Notes under the pieces: model-generated
Databases searched by the model: none
Seen by the model: only the letters and a program-made list of their open reading frames with translations
What the model was told of the DNA's origin: nothing
In this document: positions 7,324-12,301 of the stretch, piece by piece
Position numbering within the stretch: the stretch's first letter is position 1
Layout of the letters: each line of letters starts with the position of its first letter
Made by a program: the position numbers and the translations under genes
Assembly (NCBI GenBank): GCA_013202615.1
Contig: JABMRL010000016.1
Span: 1-12,301 of the forward strand
Reading direction: 5' to 3'
DNA length: 12,301 bases
DNA from: Dehalococcoidia bacterium
Lineage (GTDB): Bacteria; Chloroflexota; Dehalococcoidia; Dehalococcoidales; RBG-16-60-22

Positions 7324-7662
7324 ATGCAGGTACGAGCTTTTGCCAAAGACACAGGGATAGCAGCGAGTAAGATACGCCTGCTGATAGATATGGTCCGGGG
7401 CAAAACGGTGGATGAAGCGCTGATATTGCTCAAGTTCGCTCCATCGCCGAATGCCCGGGTGGTTAGCAAGGTAGTAAAGTCCGCCGCGGCCAATGCGGAG
7501 AATAACTACCAGATGACACCGTCAGATTTGAAAATTATCAGTATTTACGCCAATGAGGGACCAAGACTGAGACGATTCCATCCCCGGTCGCGCGGTCGAA
7601 CCAGCCCCATACGGAAGGGCTCCAGTCATATAACGGTTATTGTTGCCGATGAGGAGGCATAA
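7324..7662 (+). CDS. rplV: 50S ribosomal protein L22
   Basis: L22 touches all domains of 23S rRNA, and its beta-hairpin narrows the exit tunnel, where macrolides bind nearby. The 112-residue protein shows SKIRLLIDMVRGKTVDEAL (15-33), VVSKVVKSAAANAENNY (46-62) and the tunnel hairpin GPRLRRFHPRSRGRTSPIRK (79-98), then SSHITVIV (100-107). No deletion or duplication typical of macrolide resistance is seen in the hairpin. ATG at 7324 follows AAAGG about 10 nt upstream. rpsC begins 4 nt after the stop, with its ribosome-binding site inside rplV. Confidence 0.98.
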   Translation: MQVRAFAKDTGIAASKIRLLIDMVRGKTVDEALILLKFAPSPNARVVSKVVKSAAANAENNYQMTPSDLKIISIYANEGPRLRRFHPRSRGRTSPIRKGSSHITVIVADEEA

Positions 7663-7666
7663 TTAA

Positions 7667-8800
7667 TTGGGACGCAAGGTTCATCCGACAGGCTTTAGAA
7701 TTGGCATCACACAGGACTGGCAGGCCAAGTGGTACGCCGACAAGCATTACGCCGAGTTGCTGCAGGAAGACCTGAAGCTGCGGGGCGCAATCCAGTCCAA
7801 GTATGCGGATGCCGCGATATCCCTCGTGGAGATTGACCGGCAGGCGAAAGAGGTGGCGGTTACCATCCATACCGCCCGTCCCGGCATTGTCATCGGGCGG
7901 GGTGGACAGCGCGTTGACGAACTAGGCGCCTATCTGGAAAAACTCATCGGCAAAAAAGTTAGACTTAATATACAGGAAATCCGCCAGCCGGAACTGGATG
8001 CCATGCTCGTTGCCCGAACGATTGCAGAACAAATTCAGCGCCGTATCGCCTACCGGAGAGCGATGAAACAGGCGATTTTCCGCACCATACAGGCTGGCGC
8101 CAAGGGAATAAGAGTCAGTTGCTCCGGCAGGCTGGGCGATTCTGAAATCGCACGGCGCCAGACAATGCACGAAGGGCGGGTGCCACTGCATACGCTGCGG
8201 GCGGACATCGACTACGGCTTGATCGAAGCGCGCACCACGATGGGAAGAATCGGCGTTAAGGTATGGATATTTAAAGGCGAGGTCCTTCCAGAGCCCAAGG
8301 AACTGGTCCCCGAAGGTATGCCTGCAGAAATGGCCGAGCCAGCAGGCGAAGTAACCGCCGAAGCCGCCGCAGAAACCGCACCGGCGGAAGCCGCACCCGA
8401 GGAAGCTCCGGTAGAAGCGGAGGCTGAAGTAGTCGCAGAGGCAGTGGCCGAAGAAAAAACTGAAGAGCCACCGGCCAAGCCATCACGAAGGAGAAAAGCA
8501 GCCGCCACCGCCGAGGAAAAACCAGCAGAGACCACGGCTGAGGAGACGGTTGCGGTAACTGCCGAAGAGAAGCCAGCCGCCAAGCGGAGAACCAGGGCCG
8601 CCAAGCCGGCGGAAAAGAAAGAGGCCGCCCCGGTAGAAACCGCCGATGTGGTTGCCGAAGAGAAAGCCGAGGAAAAACCGGCGAAGGCGACCGTTAAACG
8701 AAGCCGAAAAAAGAAACCAACCAGCGACACTGCCACTGAGGCAGAAGCTGTCAACGTAACCGAAGACGAGGAAAAAGATGCTGCAACCGAAACGGGTTAA
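7667..8800 (+). CDS. rpsC: 30S ribosomal protein S3 with a long charged C-terminal tail
   Basis: S3 forms part of the mRNA entry channel and its helicase activity. Residues 1-209 are ordinary S3: [13 protein letters not shown], a KH domain with [13 protein letters not shown] (75-87), [20 protein letters not shown] (102-121) and the C-terminal domain with [18 protein letters not shown] (147-164) through [10 protein letters not shown] (196-205). From about 210 to 377 it continues as a low-complexity Ala/Glu/Pro/Lys/Thr tail with three basic clusters near 271-277 (KPSRRRK), 305-313 (AKRRTRAAK) and 343-350 (VKRSRKKK). The usual family length is about 210-235 aa. The start is TTG at 7667, supported by the conserved N-terminus and a perfect GAGGAGG at 7651-7657. 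Its last 23 nt overlap rplP in another frame, so the tail end also encodes the L16 start. Confidence 0.97.
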   Translation: MGRKVHPTGFRIGITQDWQAKWYADKHYAELLQEDLKLRGAIQSKYADAAISLVEIDRQAKEVAVTIHTARPGIVIGRGGQRVDELGAYLEKLIGKKVRLNIQEIRQPELDAMLVARTIAEQIQRRIAYRRAMKQAIFRTIQAGAKGIRVSCSGRLGDSEIARRQTMHEGRVPLHTLRADIDYGLIEARTTMGRIGVKVWIFKGEVLPEPKELVPEGMPAEMAEPAGEVTAEAAAETAPAEAAPEEAPVEAEAEVVAEAVAEEKTEEPPAKPSRRRKAAATAEEKPAETTAEETVAVTAEEKPAAKRRTRAAKPAEKKEAAPVETADVVAEEKAEEKPAKATVKRSRKKKPTSDTATEAEAVNVTEDEEKDAATETG

Positions 8801-9206
8801 ATATCGCAAATCGCATAAAGGACACCGCAGGGGCAGCGCCCAGTCAGCCAACACCACAACTTTCGGTGATTATGGCCTGCAGGCGCTGGAGTCGGCCTGG
8901 ATAAAGGCAGAGCAGATTGAGGCCGCGCGGCGCGCCATTACCCGTTATATCCGCCGTGGTGGCAAGGTCTGGATACGCATTTATCCGGATAAGCCGGTCA
9001 CCAAGAAGCCGGCAGAAACCCGTATGGGAAGTGGCAAGGGCGCTCCCGACCACTGGGTAGCCGTGGTTAAACCGGGGAGAATGATGTTTGAGATGGCAGG
9101 TGTTGACGAAAAAACCGCCAAAGAAGCGATACGTCTGGCTTCACACAAGCTCCCGATTGCCACCAGATTCGTGGTCCGGGAGACGGTTGCCGCCCAGCAG
9201 CAATGA
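8778..9206 (+). CDS. rplP: 50S ribosomal protein L16
   Basis: L16 is a late-assembling 50S protein that organises the A-site region and aminoacyl-tRNA accommodation. The 142-residue product begins [19 protein letters not shown] and contains [20 protein letters not shown] (29-48), [20 protein letters not shown] (49-68) and [20 protein letters not shown] (80-99). Arg82 matches the E. coli Arg81 that is hydroxylated by RoxA-type enzymes; whether it is modified here is unknown. ATG at 8778 uses GAGGAAAAAG immediately upstream, within the rpsC tail, and the gene overlaps rpsC by 23 nt. Confidence 0.98.
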   Translation: MLQPKRVKYRKSHKGHRRGSAQSANTTTFGDYGLQALESAWIKAEQIEAARRAITRYIRRGGKVWIRIYPDKPVTKKPAETRMGSGKGAPDHWVAVVKPGRMMFEMAGVDEKTAKEAIRLASHKLPIATRFVVRETVAAQQQ

Positions 9207-9226
9207 CAGTATAAAGGAATTGGACA

Positions 9227-9427
9227 ATGGTCAGGGTTGATGAATTCAGAGTATTAAGCACGGAAGACCTGAAAAAGCAACTGGAAGACTCAAAGCAGGA
9301 GCTGCTTAACCTGCGTTTCCGGGTGGCCACGAGGCAGCAGGTGAACCACCGCGAGCTACCGATGGTGAAAAAGCGGATTGCCCGGATTAGAACCATACTG
9401 AGAGAAAGAGAACTGGAGATAAGATAA
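9227..9427 (+). CDS. rpmC: 50S ribosomal protein L29
   Basis: L29 is a small two-helix protein near the tunnel exit, next to L23. The 66-residue length fits. It has [20 protein letters not shown] (10-29), then [20 protein letters not shown] (30-49) and a basic helix [12 protein letters not shown] (50-61), the family pattern of helix, F/Q-rich turn, helix. ATG at 9227 follows AAAGGA at a normal distance. It lies 20 nt after rplP and 4 nt before rpsQ. Confidence 0.97.
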   Translation: MVRVDEFRVLSTEDLKKQLEDSKQELLNLRFRVATRQQVNHRELPMVKKRIARIRTILRERELEIR

Positions 9428-9431
9428 CGCC

Positions 9432-9713
9432 ATGGAAGAGAAGCGTAAAACCCTGATTGGACGCGTAATCAACAATCGTATGGATAAGACGGTGGTGGTC
9501 TCCGTTAACACGCTCAAACGCTTTCCGAAGTACCGAAAGACCATAACCTGGGCGACCAAGTATAAGGCGCATGATGAAAAAAACGAGTGCCGGATAGGGG
9601 ACAGGGTCAGGATTGTGGAGACCCGGCCGCTCTCCCGACACAAGCACTGGCGCGTCGCCGAGATAATCACTAAGGGAGAGGTCGCCGAGATTCTACCACA
9701 GGAGATATCATAA
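9432..9713 (+). CDS. rpsQ: 30S ribosomal protein S17
   Basis: S17 is a primary 16S rRNA-binding protein of the 30S body with an OB fold. The 93-residue protein begins [20 protein letters not shown] and has [20 protein letters not shown] (22-41), then [20 protein letters not shown] (42-61) and [17 protein letters not shown] (63-79), all family hallmarks. The ATG at 9432 is preceded by GGAG at 9415-9418, a rather long spacing, so coupling to rpmC (4-nt gap) may help initiation. It ends the S10-type block. Confidence 0.98.
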   Translation: MEEKRKTLIGRVINNRMDKTVVVSVNTLKRFPKYRKTITWATKYKAHDEKNECRIGDRVRIVETRPLSRHKHWRVAEIITKGEVAEILPQEIS

Positions 9714-9731
9714 CCATCGGGGTTTAATACT

Positions 9732-10100
9732 ATGATTCAGTCTTACACCAGATTAAGAGCCGCAGACAATACCGGAGCCCGGGAAATAATGTGCATAACT
9801 GTGCTCGGTGGCACGAGAAAGAGGTACGCCCGGGTTGGCGATATCATCGTCGCCTCGGTGAAAAAAGCTATTCCCAATGCCGCCACTAAAAAGGGCGAAG
9901 TGGTGCGGGCGGTGATAGTACGTACCGCCCAACCCTACCGGCGCCCTGACGGCTCATATATCAGGTTCGACGAAAATGCCGCGGTAATACTGACCGACAA
10001 AAATAATCCGCGAGGAACCCGAATCTTCGGGCCCGTAGCCAGGGAATTGAGGGACAAAGACTTCACCAAGATAATTTCTCTGGCGCCGGAAGTCCTTTAA
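9732..10100 (+). CDS. rplN: 50S ribosomal protein L14
   Basis: L14 is a beta-barrel protein at the subunit interface, in bridge B8, and the binding target of RsfS. The 122-residue length is exactly that of most bacteria. It begins [20 protein letters not shown] and contains [20 protein letters not shown] (24-43), [13 protein letters not shown] (53-65), [20 protein letters not shown] (78-97) and [20 protein letters not shown] (98-117). The ATG at 9732 has only a weak G-rich CGGGG upstream. It opens the spc-type block 18 nt after rpsQ with no promoter visible between them. Confidence 0.98.
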   Translation: MIQSYTRLRAADNTGAREIMCITVLGGTRKRYARVGDIIVASVKKAIPNAATKKGEVVRAVIVRTAQPYRRPDGSYIRFDENAAVILTDKNNPRGTRIFGPVARELRDKDFTKIISLAPEVL

Positions 10101-10112
10101 AGGTAAATAATA

Positions 10113-10424
10113 ATGAAGATTAGAAAGAACGATACGGTGCAGGTAATGGCCGGCAAGGACCGGGGGAAAAGCGGCAAGGTACGCTTTGCCTATCCCAAGA
10201 AAAACCGGCTTATCGTGGAAGGGATTAACTTCATCAAAAAGCACTCCCGCGCACGGGGGCAGGTCAGGCAGGCCGGCATTATTGACCTGGAGGCGCAGAT
10301 TGATGCTTCCAACGCCATGTTGCTGTGCGGAAAGTGTAACCGCCCCACCCGCGTGGGCTTCACCTTTCTCGATGACGGAAAAAAGGTAAGGATTTGCCGC
10401 AAGTGCAAAGAGGTGATTGACTAG
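10113..10424 (+). CDS. rplX: 50S ribosomal protein L24 with zinc ribbon
   Basis: L24 binds the 5' region of 23S rRNA and starts 50S assembly. The 103-residue protein has an N-terminal KOW motif (KNDTVQVMAGKDRGKSGKV, 5-23) and VEGINFIKKHSR (35-46). A C-terminal zinc ribbon is formed by Cys72-x2-Cys75 and Cys95-x2-Cys98 (CGKC and CRKC). Many bacteria have this cysteine set while E. coli L24 lacks it; together with S14 it implies some zinc demand in this ribosome. ATG at 10113 follows AAAGGTAAAT. Its stop TAG directly abuts the rplE ATG. Confidence 0.98.
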   Translation: MKIRKNDTVQVMAGKDRGKSGKVRFAYPKKNRLIVEGINFIKKHSRARGQVRQAGIIDLEAQIDASNAMLLCGKCNRPTRVGFTFLDDGKKVRICRKCKEVID

Positions 10425-10976
10425 ATGTCGCGGTTGAAGGAGAAATATCAGAAAGAAGCGGTACCCGCTCTGATGGAGCGCCACGAATACCGTAATATCA
10501 TGGAAGTACCGCACCTGATTAAAGCGGTGCTCAACATCGGCCTCGGTGAGGCGATTCAGAATGCCAAGGCCCTGGAGTCGGCCGAGGCTGAGCTATCCGC
10601 CATTTCCGGGCAGCACCCGGTCATCACCCGTTCCCGGAAATCAATCGCCGCCTTCAAACTGCGGACAGGGATGCCTATCGGGATGAAGGTAACCCTCCGT
10701 AGCGAACGGATGTATGACTTCCTTGACCGACTGATTAACGCGGTCCTGCCCCGGATGCGCGAGTTTTCCGGAGTATCTCCAACCGCATTTGACGGTCGCG
10801 GGAATTATACGCTGGGCTTCAAAGAGCAGATCGCGTTCCCGGAAATAGACTACGACAAGATAGAAAAGCTGCGTGGTCTGGAAATAGCAATCGCCACCAC
10901 GGCAAAGACCGATGAAGAAGGCAGGCATCTTCTCGAACTGCTCGGCATGCCTTTTGCCAAGGACGGAACGGAGTAG
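10425..10976 (+). CDS. rplE: 50S ribosomal protein L5
   Basis: L5 binds 5S rRNA in the central protuberance and contacts the P-site tRNA. The 183-residue length is standard. It begins [17 protein letters not shown] and has [20 protein letters not shown] (37-56), [20 protein letters not shown] (61-80), [20 protein letters not shown] (82-101) and [19 protein letters not shown] (123-141). ATG at 10425 comes with zero gap after the rplX stop, and GAGGTGA at about 10410-10416 inside rplX is a good ribosome-binding site, so translation is probably coupled. Confidence 0.98.
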   Translation: MSRLKEKYQKEAVPALMERHEYRNIMEVPHLIKAVLNIGLGEAIQNAKALESAEAELSAISGQHPVITRSRKSIAAFKLRTGMPIGMKVTLRSERMYDFLDRLINAVLPRMREFSGVSPTAFDGRGNYTLGFKEQIAFPEIDYDKIEKLRGLEIAIATTAKTDEEGRHLLELLGMPFAKDGTE

Positions 10977-10978
10977 GA

Positions 10979-11164
10979 ATGGCAAAAAAATCGAAGGTAG
11001 TTAAAGCAGGGAAGCCGACCAAGTTCAAGGTACAGCAGCGCAACCGCTGCCATCTGTGCGGGCGGCCGCGTGCTTACATCCGCCAGTTTGGCCTGTGCCG
11101 AATCTGTTTCCGCCGACTGGCACTGGCCGGTCAGCTTCCGGGAGTAAAAAAATCAAGCTGGTAG
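10979..11164 (+). CDS. rpsZ: 30S ribosomal protein S14 type Z (zinc-binding)
   Basis: A 61-residue S14 of the short zinc form (also named rpsN), located in the 30S head. The zinc site is Cys24-x2-Cys27 and Cys40-x2-Cys43 in [20 protein letters not shown]. The sequence ends with LPGVKKSSW, the conserved C-terminus of this type. The longer zinc-free S14 of E. coli is 101 aa, so this is clearly the other form. ATG at 10979 is 2 nt after the rplE stop with GGAG-like bases around 10970-10978. N-terminal K-rich extension [13 protein letters not shown] is normal. Confidence 0.97.
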   Translation: MAKKSKVVKAGKPTKFKVQQRNRCHLCGRPRAYIRQFGLCRICFRRLALAGQLPGVKKSSW

Positions 11165-11183
11165 AAAAAACAGAGGGAATAAT

Positions 11184-11582
11184 ATGACTGTTTCTGACCC
11201 AATTGCCGACATGCTAACCAGAATACGGAACGCCATTATGGCCAAGCACGAGCAGGTGCTGATGCCATCATCACGGCTGAAACTCTCCATCGCCCGAATT
11301 CTGAAGGAAGAGGGCTTCATCACCGACTATGAGGTGATCCGGGAAAAGCCGCAGCGGGCGATTAAAGTCCAGCTCAAATACCACGACCGTAATAAGCCGG
11401 CGATAAACGGTATGAAACGGGTGAGCAAGCCCGGATTGAGGGTTTATGTCGGGGGTAAGGAAATACCGCGCGTCTTTGGCGGACTGGGCATTGCTATCGT
11501 CTCCACCTCCAAGGGGGTGAGGACCGGACAGCAAGCCTGGCGACAGGGCGTCGGGGGAGAACTGCTTTGCTTTGTCTGGTAA
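11184..11582 (+). CDS. rpsH: 30S ribosomal protein S8
   Basis: S8 is a primary binder of the 16S central domain; in E. coli it represses the spc operon by binding the rplX-rplE region of the mRNA. The 132-residue protein begins [17 protein letters not shown] and shows [13 protein letters not shown] (39-51), [13 protein letters not shown] (78-90) and [12 protein letters not shown] (107-118), ending [11 protein letters not shown] (122-132). These are the family's RNA-binding segments. ATG at 11184 follows GAGGGA about 7 nt upstream. Because rplX and rplE abut with no spacer here, an E. coli-like S8 operator between them is not apparent. Confidence 0.98.
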   Translation: MTVSDPIADMLTRIRNAIMAKHEQVLMPSSRLKLSIARILKEEGFITDYEVIREKPQRAIKVQLKYHDRNKPAINGMKRVSKPGLRVYVGGKEIPRVFGGLGIAIVSTSKGVRTGQQAWRQGVGGELLCFVW

Positions 11583-11604
11583 TCAGAAATCGGAGTGACA
11601 ACAC

Positions 11605-12156
11605 ATGTCAAGAATAGGACGAATGCCAATAGCCATACCCTCGGGGGTAACGGTAGCCATCAAAGAAAACCAGGTGAAAGTGACCGGCCCGAAAGGCGAA
11701 CTCAGCCGCGTCATCAACCCGGAGATATCCGTTGCTGAGGAGGATAATAAGTTAGTATTCTCCAGACCCAGCGACACCCCGGAACACCGCTCGCAGCATG
11801 GTCTGACACGGAGCCTCATCAATAATATGGTGACCGGTGTGAGCAACGGCTTTGCAAAGCAACTGGATATCGTCGGCGTGGGCTACCGTGCGGAAAAAGC
11901 CGGGGAAAAGCTGGTGCTCCGCGTCGGTTTTTCCCACCTCGTTGAAATGGAACCGCTGCCCGGCATCACCTTTTCCGTCGAGGGTAACAACCGTATCACG
12001 GTTGCCGGAATCGATAAGGAAACGGTTGGCGAGATGGCGGCCAGAATTAGGAGAATTCGCCCCCCTGATGCCTATAAAGGCAAAGGGATAAGATATGCTG
12101 GAGAGATAATCCGCCTCAAGCCGGGTAAGGCCGGCAAGGTTATCGGGAAGAAATAG
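11605..12156 (+). CDS. rplF: 50S ribosomal protein L6
   Basis: L6 is a two-domain 50S protein near the GTPase-associated centre and the sarcin-ricin loop. The 183-residue product begins [15 protein letters not shown], has the inter-domain stretch [20 protein letters not shown] (66-85) and [12 protein letters not shown] (89-100), and the C-terminal signature [15 protein letters not shown] (153-167). Both alpha/beta repeats appear intact. ATG at 11605 has GGAGTGA at about 11592-11598. It follows rpsH by 22 nt and precedes rplR by 2 nt. Confidence 0.98.
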   Translation: MSRIGRMPIAIPSGVTVAIKENQVKVTGPKGELSRVINPEISVAEEDNKLVFSRPSDTPEHRSQHGLTRSLINNMVTGVSNGFAKQLDIVGVGYRAEKAGEKLVLRVGFSHLVEMEPLPGITFSVEGNNRITVAGIDKETVGEMAARIRRIRPPDAYKGKGIRYAGEIIRLKPGKAGKVIGKK

Positions 12157-12158
12157 CC

Positions 12159-12301
12159 ATGACTACAAAAACAACGAGAGCGGCACGATATCAGCGACAC
12201 CAAAGGGTAAGGGCACAGCTAAAGGGCACGCCGAACAAGCCCCGACTTTGTGTGTTCCGCAGCCTGAACCATATTTACGCACAGGTCATAGATGACACAA
12301 A
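12159..12301 (+). CDS. rplR: 50S ribosomal protein L18, N-terminal part (cut by window end)
   Basis: The ATG at 12159 opens a frame that runs off the window after 47 codons. The translation includes [20 protein letters not shown] and then [18 protein letters not shown]. The RH-RVR, G-T-PRL-VFRS and HIYAQVIDD segments identify L18, which binds 5S rRNA with L5. Its place after rplF is the normal spc order, and rpsE would be expected next outside the window. Confidence 0.95.
   Translation, partial: MTTKTTRAARYQRHQRVRAQLKGTPNKPRLCVFRSLNHIYAQVIDDT

Noticed and set aside
8212..8754. 180-residue Ala/Ser-rich open frame on the minus strand
   Set aside because: It is the antisense image of the low-complexity S3 tail; composition is explained by GCC/GAA codons read backwards and it has no family features.
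9714..9731. Possible promoter or terminator between the S10-type and spc-type blocks
   Set aside because: Only 18 nt, with no -35/-10 pair or hairpin; transcription appears continuous.
1..12301. CRISPR arrays, insertion sequences, tRNA/rRNA genes or a phage/defence system
   Set aside because: No spaced direct repeats, transposase-like frames, terminal inverted repeats or tRNA-like cloverleafs were seen; almost every base is in housekeeping genes.

Overview
The window carries the 5' two-thirds of a long, single-strand bacterial ribosomal-protein supercluster, preceded by the tail of a lipoyl synthase gene and a stand-alone HpcH/HpaI-type aldolase. All genes are on the + strand. It looks like chromosomal DNA of a bacterium, most likely a Chloroflexota lineage close to Dehalococcoidia. 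The clues are the S12 N-terminal insertion, the zinc-ribbon S14 and L24, the uninterrupted str-S10-spc gene order and the absence of tuf between fusA and rpsJ. This placement is an inference from protein character and gene order; no phylogeny could be run.

Layout. 3-176 is the 3' end of lipA. 227-1021 is a divergent HpcH/HpaI aldolase-superfamily protein. 1022-1200 is the only sizeable non-coding gap: it holds a near-consensus extended -10 promoter and a leader of about 120 nt that can fold into two hairpins and contains a possible 15-codon leader peptide. From 1201 to the right edge there are 20 translation genes: str block rpsL-rpsG-fusA; S10 block rpsJ-rplC-rplD-rplW-rplB-rpsS-rplV-rpsC-rplP-rpmC-rpsQ; spc block rplN-rplX-rplE-rpsZ-rpsH-rplF-rplR, with rplR cut by the window end. 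Gaps are 0-23 nt, there are two short overlaps, and I see no internal terminator, so the set is probably co-transcribed from the promoter near 1046-1075.

How they work together. The products are core parts of both ribosomal subunits plus the translocase EF-G. The 30S side has S12, S7, S10, S19, S3, S17, S14 and S8. The 50S side has L3, L4, L23, L2, L22, L16, L29, L14, L24, L5, L6 and L18. Protein sequences are mostly textbook in length and motif. The departures are a roughly 165-residue charged Ala/Glu/Lys tail on S3, a 14-residue insertion in S12, an ambiguous N-terminus on EF-G, an Asn-to-Ser change next to the L2 active-centre histidine, and four non-ATG starts.

I did not find a new defence, mobile or CRISPR system. 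The most interesting unexplained signals are the rpsL leader, which can be drawn with mutually exclusive helices and an overlapping Trp-containing mini-ORF, and the S3 tail.
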